Part shown: positions 34,556 through 46,236 of the stretch, in pieces
Position numbering within the stretch: position 1 is the stretch's first letter
How the letters are laid out: each line of letters begins with the position of its first letter
NCBI GenBank assembly: GCA_029931535.1
Contig: JAQPZY010001419.1
Location: 2,583,001 to 2,647,000, forward strand
Direction of reading: 5' to 3'
DNA length: 64,000 nt
Source of the DNA: Margaritifera margaritifera
Taxonomy: Eukaryota; Mollusca; Bivalvia; Unionida; Margaritiferidae
The notes under the pieces: model-generated
Databases searched by the model: none
Told to the model about the DNA's origin: nothing
What the model saw: the letters and a program-made list of their open reading frames with translations, nothing else
Translations under genes and position numbers: made by a program

Positions 34556-34712
34556 TATATCAAGTAGCACAAGTTCCTCAGATCACTGCTATAAGCCACT
34601 CAGACATTGGACCTCGTTTATAATACTTCTCTTTTACAGTATGTATCATAGACAGGGACCAGTGTTTGAGTGGGTCATATCAGTGATCTGAAGAACTTTT
34701 GCCACTTGGTAC
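34556..34712. repeat. Fold-back inverted repeat with ~50 bp arms
   Basis: The left arm (about 34560-34611, with 'cctcagatcactgctataag') is matched by the right arm (about 34660-34710, 'tcatatcagtgatctgaag') in reverse complement, with roughly 80% identity by eye. The arms are separated by about 50 bases and flanked outside by A/T-rich runs (T run 34730-34747). It resembles a small foldback or MITE element. No target duplication was resolved. Confidence 0.65.
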
Positions 34713-35389
34713 GACTTTTTCTTCAGGCTATTTTTTTTTTTTTTTTTGCAACATTAAGCTCGCTATGGCCTCCTGTGCACATGCTCAGCCAAATCTCTCA
34801 ACCAAGAAATATTATGGGATATACTGAGTAAACTATTATTTCCGGATGATCCAGTTTTGCTATATATGGGATTAGGAGTATGGAGGAAAATGAATGGTCT
34901 AAGCATAGAAACCAGTACAATCAGAAAATTTGGTTTGATAGATTTTGTTCATTTTCATTTTTTTAAAATCAATAATTGAGCAATTTGGACATATAATGGC
35001 TAGTTGGCGCATCTGCATTAAATTAAAGGTTAAACAAATTAGCCTTGTTCACTTTTTAGCTTCATAGAATCTGTTTTTATTTATAGTTTTTTTTTATGGG
35101 ACTTTGTGTCTATTTTGCCCAAATACTGCCAAGGTGCATCCTGGCTGAAACAATGTCTATTATATCAAATTCATGGAACTCTAATTATCTGATAAAAACT
35201 ACAATTTTTTTTTCCCAATCAATTCTCTATAAATCTGCTTTAGAAGCTATTATCATTGTTCAACACTAGAAGCCAGATTTTACTGGGTGAAAGTCACAAG
35301 TTTTGGGTAACCTTGGAGTGGCAGCTGGTATTAGAAGCTTAGTTCATGTTCCAAGTAATTACCATGATTAGGACTACAGCTGAGACCTC

Positions 35390-37060
35390 ACATGAAAAGA
35401 ATGCAGTCCTCATCTAATTCCTTTACACATCCACATGTACAGTACACAGTTAACTTGTTGAGGGTAGCCCATCACAATGTACAATGTATAGTCATTAATA
35501 TGGAAAGCTTACCATTGAATAAATATATTTATTCCTACTTCCAAGTGAACTGTCAGAAAGGGTCTTCTGTGTAGGCTGGTTGTGAGGGTGTAGTACTACT
35601 AACAGTGATGCATCCAATTATCAAGCTTCACGATTCAAACAAATGGCACAAAATAAATGAACTTTATACCAAATGTCAAAGAAAGTCACTGAAGCATCAA
35701 ATATTGAGATCACTTTTTTGCAGTTAGTGTGTAGAACTTATTAAAAGGCATCTCATTATCAAGTTTCATGATCCTATGCCAGATAGTATGCATATAGTCA
35801 TGATCCTATGCCAGATAGTATGCATATAGTCATGATCCTATGCCAGATAGTATGCATATAGTCATGATCCTATGCCAGATAGTATGCATATAGCATGCCA
35901 GGAACTCCTGCTATCATGAACTAAAAGCAAAAACTTGACCAAAGCCAGTGACATATGAAACAGGTCATGATGATCTGCTTTTGTTGTATGGGTGTGGTAT
36001 CAACAGAAATGCATATTATCATCAATTTCACGATTCTAGTATGGACAGTGAATGGGCAATGAATGCTAAATACAAAATTTAACAAATCAGTCAAGAGTAA
36101 AAAAAAAGGTGCAATAATGCCCTACTTCTACAATGAGAGTAGTGTTCATCAAGATGCATTCCCTCACAAAGTTGAATGATTCTAGATAGGAGAGTGTGTA
36201 AATCACAGGCAAACAACCTATGCAGTCATGAGCTGAACATAACGACTCAACCTAAGCCAGTACACTAAAATGAAGGTCACATTGTCCTTTTCTGTATGAG
36301 TGCGGTACTAACAGAGATATAAAAAAGATATAATTTAACCACTTTAGCATGAACCATTAAATCACAAAATTTAAAATCAGTGATGCATGATATATGGGTC
36401 AGTTACTTATTTTAGTGATGGGGGTGTGGTACTCACAAAGATGCATCTTCTCACAAAAGTTTTATGACTCCAGGTATAACGGTATGAATAAATGTGAAAT
36501 GTTAGGTCAATGTGACCTTCTTTGTTGTAAGGGTGTGATACAAATAGAGATGCATACAATCATCTAGTTTGACAATTCTAGCATGAACAGTGCTTCAGAA
36601 ATAAACTTAAAACACCGAATTTAATCAAAATACGAGTCAGAGTGACCTATTTTTATGATGAGGCTGTAGTGCCCATCAAGATGTATCCCCTCACCAAGCT
36701 TCATTATTCCAGGTACAGCACTATTTACTGGGTGCATAAAGCCTATGTAATCAAGAGCTATACAAAAACTTAAGCCAGTAAGATGTGAAAGGTAGGTCAA
36801 AGTGACCTTTTGTTGTAAGGGTGTGACACGAAGTGATGATTCTAGCATGAACAAAATGTGATCTTTAACCAAAGTCAAAGTGACCTACTTCTGTAATAAG
36901 GGTGTAGTATTCATCAATATGCATCCCCTTGCCAAGTTTCATAATTCCTGGTATAACAGTATATATACAGGGTGCAAAAACCAGAGCTAAATGCAGAGCT
37001 AAACTTAAAAAAGAATGTACAAATAATGTACATGTATGTAACAAGCTAGCCCCTGCAGCC
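35390..37060. repeat. Ancient, diverged array of two alternating repeat units
   Basis: Two related motifs alternate. One runs like 'gaccttttgttgtaagggtg' and then 'cgattctagcatgaac'. The other runs like 'gacctacttctgtaat', 'gatgcatcccctcaccaag' and 'ccaggtataacagtatg'. Copies are recognisable near 35575, 35975, 36110, 36285, 36410, 36515, 36650, 36800 and 36885. Short frames here are shadows. AGGTCA/TGACCT hexamers recur as part of the unit. Confidence 0.7.
35769..35893 (+). repeat. 32-bp minisatellite, about four copies
   Basis: Near-identical units beginning 'catgatcctatgccagatag' and continuing 'tatgcatatagt' repeat four times inside the older array. This is a recent local amplification. 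Confidence 0.95.
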
Positions 37061-37396
37061 ACATCCCTAGAAGGTAAGTGCAGTGAAACCCATTCCAAGC
37101 TGTTGCCTAGGAGCTAAGAAGAAAGAATGGCTCAGATGCAATGAGGCTGTACATATGTATATGCTCTTATAAGTGTGGACACCAATTCCAACAATAGTAC
37201 AACAGCTTCCCTCTACTTCATAGAGGCGAGCTACAAAAATTAAAACTTAACAAAACAGGTCAGGGTAAAATATTTTAAGGATGTAATACAGGTCTTAGAC
37301 TAACAAAAAGCACTGTTGTGATATCAAGTATACTACACATACAAAAACTAAAATGAAAATAATGATGTAATGTGCACAAACACAGTGCAACACACG
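37061..37396. other. Unassigned stretch between the repeat array and a hAT MITE
   Basis: No gene or clear repeat was recognised. Confidence 0.4.
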
Positions 37397-37404
37397 ACCT
37401 AGTC

Positions 37405-37588
37405 CAGTTGTCCTCAACGCGGGGCCTGTGGGCCCACGGCGCCCACCAAGGTTTTTTGTGTGCCTGCGGAAGAGGTTATAATGAATAATAATAATTTAAA
37501 AAATGGGTTAAGTTAATTGGTTGGTGCCCGCCATTCTCTCATAAACTCACAAATGTGTTCGTAGGCACAAAAAGGTTGGGGATCCCTG
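37405..37588. mobile_element. 184-bp hAT-type MITE
   Basis: Imperfect terminal repeats 'cagttgtcctcaacg' and 'aaaggttggggatccctg' are of the CAGnGGTCCTCAACC type common in hAT elements. Flanks are ACCTAGTC (37397-37404) and AACTAGTC (37589-37596), an 8-bp duplication with one mismatch. The interior is non-coding and more GC-rich than its surroundings. Confidence 0.85.
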
Positions 37589-38649
37589 AACTAGTCATTA
37601 AATGACATCAGCATTCCTTTGAGCTCAATCACAAACAGAAAGGTTTTGTCTGAATTAGTAATTGCTAATTTCAAGACAGCTTATCTGCACTAAATTGCTT
37701 CATATCTGTATCTTGTTAGACTCGTGTGCAGACAAACTGATAGATTCAAACCCATAAAAATGTATGTGGATAAACTGACCATCATGAAAATAAACAGTCT
37801 GAATGTCATCAACAATAAGTGACAGAACATAGTTGCATTTTTTATCAAATTCAAGAAACAATTTTAGTGAGTTTTAATCCCAACCTCTAACCCTGCTTTA
37901 GTTTCAATACATATTTCTGCACTACATATAGGGCTTGTATCAATATGATTAAAATCGTGATTATGACAGGCACCAATAGAGGTTCATGTTCTGCTGATCT
38001 TTGGAATTCCGAATCAACTTATTTTTAGTAACCTATCAGATAAAGCATTGTATTTCATGTTAGAGAGAGAGAGAGTCACTGTCAGAAACAACACGTTTTG
38101 AATGAAGTGTTCATTTTCATAAATGTGAAAGATGTAATTTGATTGGTGAATCTAAAGATAAACAGAACGTGACCACGTATCGGTGTCTGTCATATTTCAG
38201 TTATGTCGGAAACCTTGATTTTAGTTAGATAGGGGCTTGTATATAGATGTATTTAGCACATTTTGATCTCAATATACAGTGTAAAAGGTTGCTGGGATAG
38301 ATAACTCAAATTTCAATACATGCAAAAAAGTTGTGTATACAATAAATTCAGGAGTATTGAAGACTTTTAATTCTTTATTTTAAACTGTTGGGCACATTTA
38401 CAGTACAAATGCTAAAATATTAATTCAGATGACAACTTGAAAGTCGCTTTTGCCAAAAATGATATGTTCTCAAAGAAACAGCTTATACAAAGGTGGTGAT
38501 AATGTTATCTGCAACCTCTAATTACTGGAAAAATTATTCAAAGAATGAATGAAGATCAATAAACCAATTATTCAAATCATTAAGGGCACAAAAAAGGTAG
38601 CACTGCAAGCACAGCAATGTAAGATGTGTATTCAAGTAACAATTAAATA

Positions 38650-39401
38650 TACTGTATTTATCCATGTATAACACAAATCCAACTGAATGCAGCATAAATC
38701 CAGTTATGCTGTTCAATAGTGCCTTTCTGCAGAGTCGACCCAGATTTGCCACCAGAGTCTCTGCATACAGCATCGACCCAGTTCTGCCATCAGAGAGTCA
38801 CTCTCTGCTGAATCATTCCAGATCTGCCATCCAATAGTCTCTGCATACAGTACTGACTAAGATCTGCTGTCCCATAGTCAATCTGCATACAGCACTGACC
38901 CAGATCTGTCATCCCATAGTCTCTCTGCATACAGCATAGATCCAGCTCTTTGGTCCCATAGCCTCTTTCCGCATACAAAGTCAACCCAGATCTTCTGTCT
39001 TGTCGTAATTCTCTGCATACAGTGTTGACCTAGATCTACATTCCCAGTCTCTGCATACAGCATTGACCCAGATCTGCCATCTCATAGTCTCTCTCAGCAT
39101 ATAGCACTGAACCAGATCTGCCATCTCAGTCTCTTTGCATACAGCATGGACACAGATCTGCCATACAGTAGTCTCTCTCAGCATACAGCACTGACCCAGA
39201 TCTGCCATCCATAGCCTCTCTACATACAGCCTCAAACAAGATCTGCCATATCTGCCATCCCATAGTCTCTTTGCAGTGTCAACCCATATCTGCCTTCCGA
39301 CAGTCTCTGCATACAGTATCGACACAGTTCTGCCATACAATTGTCTCTCTCTTCAGTTTAGGGTATATGCTGTGCACTTATAATTCCAAGCAAACATGGT
39401 A
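38650..39401. mobile_element. MITE-like element whose interior has expanded into a ~45-bp minisatellite
   Basis: The left end 'tactgtatttatccatgtat' and right end '...ttataattccaagcaaac' then 'atggta' form degenerate terminal inverted repeats related to those at 48161-48377. Between them, about 38690-39360 holds roughly fifteen imperfect copies of 'ccagatctgccatcccatag' plus 'tctctctgcatacagcactga'. CAGATCTG-type palindromes match the interior of the 48 kb element. The - strand frames of 64-119 codons across this region (repeating LCCMQRD/YAER-like peptides) are products of the minisatellite. Confidence 0.7.
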
Positions 39402-39652
39402 GACCCTGATCCGTTTGCACATTGCCCAGATCTGGATCCTTGCTGCTTTCAGTTAGGTGCATATTACATGTCAAACAGCATCACTACCTGTTGATGCTCT
39501 CCTGCTACAATGCAAAGGCAAGTTTATAGGTTGGAATAAGAAGTCTGCTATGTGTCCAAACTTCACCCGCATGCAAGTAAGATTAAAACAATTATGCAAA
39601 CTGCAGCAGATTTATATTTAATACTAATTCAAGGTTTAACTACAGATCAAAT

Positions 39653-39815
39653 TATTGTATTATTCACTTATACAGTTGAGTCCAACTGCAAACAACACAG
39701 ACCCTGATCTGCAATCGCATGATGCGCTGGCAGAGTAGGGTCTATATTATGCAAAGGCAGATCTGAGTCTGAGCAGTTTGCAGTTGCACTCAACTTATAA
39801 GTGAGTATATACAGT
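39653..39815. mobile_element. Second copy of the same MITE family
   Basis: The left end 'tattgtattattcacttata' and right end 'ttataagtgagtatatacag' are inverted. The interior carries 'caactgcaaacaaca', 'gaccctgatctgcaatcgc' and 'agtttgcagttgcact', as in the 48 kb copy. Boundaries are approximate. Confidence 0.7.
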
Positions 39816-39819
39816 GTAT

Positions 39820-41730
39820 GTGTGCCTTCTTAATGTATATCCAAAACTCTTCCACTTGTTCTATTACAATACAAAGGGATTTGTAGCTGACAAACTGCCT
39901 TCCAGAGAAAGGACAGGTCAGATTTGAAGAAAAATCCATGATTATATGCAACAAGAGAGAAAATAAGGCAATATTCCACATGGTAATTTTATAGGCTTTT
40001 GTATAATAGGTGAATTTTTTTGTCTTAAATTCTTTTATTTGCAATCTGATTGTTTCACTATTGATATTATTATTATTATTGTTACTATTATTAGCAAGAC
40101 CACCTTTCTCTTTGAGTGTCAAAACATTTAAATTGGGCTTTACATCCATATTAATTATAGAAATGTTAAGTAAATATACCATTTTTCTTCATATATTACG
40201 TTTGCACAATTAAAACAAAAAGATTTCTAACTTTAAATTTTATATGTCAACACTATTTATGGAACAAGCAGATAACAATCAGTTTTAAAAGACACATCTG
40301 AAATGTGCATTTGTCCCTTTAAGAAGCATCCTCAATAGGCAAAAATGTGTAATATACACACATCTGCTCTCAATTAATACAACTGTGTAGCATGCCTATC
40401 TTCAATAAATCAATGTAATTGTGCACTTTATGAATAACTGCTCATAATCAAAACCTCTGGGTGTCACATACTGCCACAACTGGGTAACATCTAAGTTTCA
40501 CTTCCCTATTGACAAAAAACATTCGTAAACTCCAGTATTATTTCCATTTTCAGTGACTGTGTCATTTTGGTTTTTATGAGGAACGAAAGAACAATGAAGG
40601 AAGAAGCAACAAAAGTAACATTCTGACTTTGACAATTATAAATACACAAAGCGAATGTTTTGCTAATACTTGAGTAAAATATTGTCAATTGCATATTTTG
40701 AAAGAGACGTGACTTAATCAATAAACAATCCAGAACCAACAACAAAAAAAACTGTAGTACATGACAGCGATAAAGTTCAGACTTTGACACGACACCAGCC
40801 ACCAACACTCATTTACTGATACACCGAGGTCAACTTTAACAGTTAACAGACCTGTGTTTTTAAATAAAAAAATCTGACAATTTGATTTAAATTCAATTGT
40901 CCAAATAAATAAATCCCAATGAATAAATCATTTTCAACAATTAAATAAATGAGCACTTGCCAAATAAATAGATCCATAGCTAATAACCAGATATAATCAT
41001 ATGTTTGTCAATAATGCATGTTTCGAGTACGAATTTTTTATGCACAAATGGCATCTTTTAGTTAACACTGCGGTCTAAAGAAATTGATGATGCACTGTAG
41101 CCAAAACAAATGAATCAGTTAGTGACTTTTTTCTTGTAATCCCTTCCAGATGTTTTGGCTTCTTGTATTTCTTTGCTAATTCCTTAAAAGATCTTCTTAG
41201 GCAAATGAGGAATTAACTACAACTGAGGAATTTTTGTGCATTTTATCATTTTCACATTTCATAAATAATTATCTTGCATGAGAATACATCTTCAAATAGG
41301 GCACATGTTATAAACCAGTACAATATATGCAGTACCATGCATGTTTAAGATCTTTAAATTTGGGATGTTTAAATTATGTGCCAGTTCATGTTTAACTTGA
41401 AATACATGACTCTATGGTAAACCTCGCAAATCCATACCTTTCTTTGTGTCTTACTTGCCATTCATCCTATGTTCTTATTTATTCAAGGTAATCATATTTT
41501 GCAATATGCATTTTAAAATTTTAGCACCCTAAGAACCAGAAATCATGGTGTAAATTAGTCATTTAGAATCTGAAGAAATAATACCATAAATGGGTTCCAA
41601 ATATAATGCCAAGCTAGCTTCATTTCAGTGCTTCAAGATATCAAACAAAATTCAGCTGTTTTCAACAGTGTTTTAATAACTGACCACACCAATATGGTGT
41701 CTTTACTTAATTCATTTCATGGGAAAATGA
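39820..41730. other. AT-rich stretch without a recognised gene
   Basis: Contains an ATT/ATTG simple tract near 40062-40092 and AAATAAAT-rich sequence near 40895-40970. No coding region was recognised. It lies downstream of the elongin C stop on the same strand, so part could be its 3' untranslated region. Confidence 0.45.
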
Positions 41731-41739
41731 ATGTTTGTT

Positions 41740-42850
41740 CATTAGTTGCTACAAGGAAATGACCTTCATCGTTATATGCCAAATTAAACAAGAGTACAGT
41801 GAACGGCACGTTAGAAGCCCTACCCCATGTAGGGAATGGATGACGCTGGAAATTATTGGCCAACGGGTCTCAGTGACCTCAACCTTTGATCAAAGTATGA
41901 TGTCTCGAACTAAACTTACTTAACTAAACTCACTATCCAGAATCCATAATTTTCTTGTTAGACTTACCATGACCATGACCTTAGAAACCAGAATCTATAG
42001 GCTTCTATATCATCCAAATTACAAGCCATCCACAAAGTTTGGTCAAAGAAATTACTATAGAACAAAAGTTATTCTGCAAACCAAGTCACAATAATTATGA
42101 CTTTTGACCTTTTAAATTCCAAAATCAATAGGCCTCTTCAATTCATTAAGCGCAAACCTTTCACAGACTATGGTCAAGGTATGTGGTCTAGAACTAAAAT
42201 TATGCAGCAAAAATTATATTTATTCTTGCAGCCAGCAACAATGACCTTTCACCATTTGAGCCCCCAATCATATGCTTCTTTCTGAACCAATGCATACATC
42301 ATCAGCAAACTTTGGTGAAAGAATGTGATCAAGAACTGAGATGTTTGTACAGAAACCATTTTCTTTTTTTCAGTCACAGTGACCTTGACTTTTGACCTTT
42401 TAACCCCAACATTAATAGGCTTCTTCCCTACCTCAAGTGCAAGTCATCTGCATAGTTTGGTTCAAGTCTGTGTTATTGTGCAGAAAATATTTTATCATTT
42501 CAGTCAGTCACCTTGATTCTGAACTTTTTTACCCCAAGTGCAAGCCATCCACAAAGTTTGGTTCAGGTATCTGATGCAGAACTAATGTTACTGTGCATAA
42601 ACTATCTTTCTGTGCTGGCTTGAAAATTCTAATCACTGGTTCAGCAAGGGGAACAGCTACTATGGTGTTTCCTTGGGCAAGGCACTTTATTTCAATTGCC
42701 TTGGGACTAAATAATCAACTTGTGTTGCTGTGCCATAAAACACCCAAACCAAACCAATCTTCTATTAGTGACCTTGACCTTTGGCCATGAAGTTAACAGG
42801 CTTCTTCCTTACCACATGTGCAATCCATCCACAAAGTATGTTAACTGCTG
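41740..42850. repeat. Ancient array of ~150-bp units with 'tgaccttgacctttgacc'
   Basis: Diverged copies start near 41870, 41965, 42090, 42240, 42380, 42505 and 42770. Each has a TGACCTTGACC-like stretch, 'aataggcttcttc', 'gcaagccatccacaaagttt', 'ggtcaagtatgtg'-like bases and 'gttactgtgcagaaa'. It is non-coding and is interrupted by a SINE fragment. Confidence 0.75.
42625..42768 (+). mobile_element. 5'-truncated SINE with an (AAACC)n tail
   Basis: 'tttccttgggcaaggcactt', 'cttgtgttgctgtgcc' and 'ataaaacacccaaacc' match the tail half of the SINE at 58440-58625. The tRNA-like head is missing or unrecognisable. The tail ends 'aaaccaaaccaa'. Confidence 0.75.
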
Positions 42851-43758
42851 ATGTGACAGAAATCTAGTTAATATGCTGAAACAAAATTGGTAACAGACAG
42901 ATGGACTGAGAAATTCATAACATAGCATGCTCCACCTTACAGCAGGAATATAAAACATACTTGGTGCCATGCAGCAAGCTGACAACCAAGAAGGAAGTAT
43001 ACAACTAATTCCCACAGTAAGCAAACTGTTGATAAACATAATTCTGTACCATCACTATTTGGTTCTATAACAGTACATTAAGATATGTTACATCTGTGCC
43101 ATAAAAATATGCACTACTCTTGAAAAGCTTGTATTTCTTATGTCCAGAAACAATTCATAACATTTTAGAAACAAAGACAAGATAAGCTGGTGTGCAAAGA
43201 AAGCTCTTTTCCTTGTTTGTTTACAAGTTTTTATCATCAATCTGTGGGTATTTATCTAAGACAATTCAGTATTCTCAATGTCAAAACAACAGTCACATAA
43301 GTTATTTATGAGCAGTTCATCAAAGTCAGTCACAGATACAAGGAAATAAGATTTTACCTTAATACATGTCAACCATTTTAGAAAATTACCAACTAAAAAG
43401 TGACTTTCCTAAATGTAAGTTCATAAGCTTAACAGTGCATTAAATATCCTACACTGCATTAATTCAGTTGTTGAACAGACTCGAGCATTGTACGTAAAAA
43501 ATTTAATTGCATTTTTTTCTTTGCAGATGACTCATTATGATCAGTACATGTGCAGACAAGTCCAGCTATTCAAACACATCTGAATTTTTCGAATATGAAA
43601 CACCTTTAAAACAACTGACACAACATAGTAAAACATATATCCAGAAACATGGTCGATGAAGTCTAGTTAAGGTGAAAACTTCGGAAAAGCTATCTCTTAT
43701 TACTTAGAACTATAAGAGAATGGAAATTAATACAGTTTTAAATGAACTAGCAATATAT

Positions 43759-43986
<228 letters not shown>

Positions 43987-44308
43987 TCAAAAGTTCTCTC
44001 CTCCCTCCCTTCGCCAACACCACAAAGAAAACAATTCTCATGGACTCTGCCACAGCATTTACAATGTGAATGGAGCAAAATCTCATTATGGTTCATTTCA
44101 GAATAAGCACAAGTTCATTATTTGTCCTAAGTTGATTCGGAAAGCAAGCTTGATGTGTATTATAAACATTACCTCTTGCATTTAAATCCACAGAAGAATA
44201 GTTGAAAAAATAAAAAAGTAACAAAATACATGGCCATCAAGCAAAATCTCTTATGAAAAGTGTCAAATAATAAACAATGGTAATGAAATAAGATGAGTGT
44301 ATACTTAC

Positions 44309-44357
44309 GGTATTTCTCTGAAATTAATTTCATTTGTTTCATTTTCCGCAAACTGAC
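44309..44357 (-). CDS. ELOC: Elongin C, penultimate coding exon
   Basis: A 49-base exon between 'cctttttcag' and 'gtaagtat' on the - strand. It encodes 'QFAENETNEINFREIP' and shares split codons with both neighbours: GT completes a glycine at the start, and CC joins G from the last exon to give proline. This reproduces the known elongin C sequence across the junction. The intron to the last exon is 408 bases. The upstream exon(s), encoding roughly the first 50 residues, were not found to the right within this window. Confidence 0.95.
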
Positions 44358-46236
44358 CTGAAAAAGGAAACAATTCAATAAAAATACTGAACATAGAAAA
44401 GACATAGCCAACACACAAGTCCCACACTAGAATGCAAAAAGTGGTTCCAAACAATCTATTATGACCAAGTTGCTATCGCCAAAGTAATAATGGATACCTT
44501 TCTCTTTTCTACAAATGCGAGTACAGCAATAAATCAATATTTTTTATCTTGATTTACTGGTACTACATCTTAACAAGAGGCCCTGGTGCGTCTACAACCA
44601 TTCATCTGGCTGATCCTCTTTTATCACTTTCAAATATAACTAATTTATCAAGATTATAAGTCCAGTCCAGTCACCTTTATCCAGCATTCATTTATCTGGC
44701 AATCACTTTTATCTGACAATGTTTGGGAAACATTTTGTCCAATTATATTTAGTCTTGTTAATGTGACAAATTTGATTTCTGACTCCAACAATGTAATTTT
44801 GGCACATTATTAGCTAATTTTTATGCAAAAAGGATTTGTTTATATGACAGTCTGGTGACAGAATCACCATGCCATCTAACTGCAACACTATATTAGCAAG
44901 GTAGGCAGTCTTCACCTATTCATATATTTTCTAAATTAACCATACAAAAGTCAAGTAAGCTTTGTTTTATTACACTATTTAAAGCTTGTATAAACAAAGG
45001 AGGCAATTTGGCATGGTTTCATGTGAGACACAGAAGAGTAATGTGGAGATTTCTTTCAAGACCAAAATAGATATTCATCGCCATTCGATGATGGAATATA
45101 GTTGATGATGATATTAGTTTTTGAATTATATTCAACACTTTACTTTTCTTTTCCATTTGTCAGCCATTGTAACATAAACATTATTTCCTACTTCTCTGTA
45201 TTTCCTAGCTCTCTATATGTTAGCAGATACTTGTTATATGTTATAGATTGTATATATTACATTTTATGAAAAATGCATCACGCTGTGTGATATGTTAGAT
45301 TTGAAAGATAATTATTTGATGCAATAACCTCCAACAAAATAATTGGTCTGACTTCATGTTTCATTAGATTAGATTATTCGTTATTTCCGTTGTTCAAAAA
45401 ACTTATCTTTAAGAAGATAAAGTAGTGTAGTGGTAATAGTAGTAGTTGTGACATGTGTTTAATGTCTGTTTCATAATAGTGGACAGTTTCTTTGACTCGT
45501 GAGCTGAATATACTTCCCATTTCTCTTAATTTTCCACAAAACAGTTTTGTACTTTGCACAGTGTTTGAATTTTAAAGAAAAATAATTTCCCAGGTTTTCC
45601 TCGCTGGTTATCCTCAGGCTGGTTATTTAAAAAAGAGCTTGCAAATCATGGGTATTGTTAAAACAACTTTAAATTCACATTATTTTGGTGTATGATTAAT
45701 GGGTGTAATTTTAGTTATAGAGTATACAGCTTGGCCTTACTTCAGATGTGCATCTCTCAAAAGACTACTAGCTCTGCTTGGTAATTTTTACTTCCTGGAC
45801 ATCTGAGGTAAATTTGAAGAAAAACTAGCAATTTACTCCTTAAACTTTTATTTCAAAATTATAAAATTTTTCAAAAAATCTTATAGGTCAAACCCACTTT
45901 CTGAATTACTATGGGACCAAAAAACCTATGTACCATCATTGACCTAAATATCTGGATAATAAAATATAATTACTTTTCTGTCTGGCTGGATAATTTATGC
46001 ACTAATGTCAGGAAAATAAATATCTCCATTGTCAGGATTGTGTATCACTGGCAAATTCAGTGCTAGTCAGAAGTTGTCTAGGTAAACTAGGTTGTACTAT
46101 ATCCTTGCCATCAAAGAACACTTTCATAATGTAGTTCTAGTGTTTTCTTTTACAAATAAAGAATTTTGGTCACATTTCTTGCATTTTTCATTTTGTTTGT
46201 AAAACATTGGTGATAAGTGTGAACAGTACCAACCAG
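44358..46236 (-). other. Intronic or intergenic sequence upstream of elongin C exons
   Basis: AT-rich. At 44655-44740, stretches like 'cctttatccagcattcattt' and 'tatctggcaatcacttttat' resemble degenerate Tigger/pogo-type transposon ends. A possible partner lies near 45950-46090 ('tctggctggataatttatgc'). No coding sequence was recognised. Confidence 0.35.

Noticed and set aside
38534..39340. Overlapping - strand frames with repeating YAER/MQRD-like peptides
   Set aside because: They are translations of the ~45-bp minisatellite inside a MITE.
44655..46090. Tigger/pogo-type transposon spanning 1.4 kb
   Set aside because: Only vague 'tatctgg/atccagc' similarity at both sides. No clear terminal repeats, TA duplication or transposase sequence.
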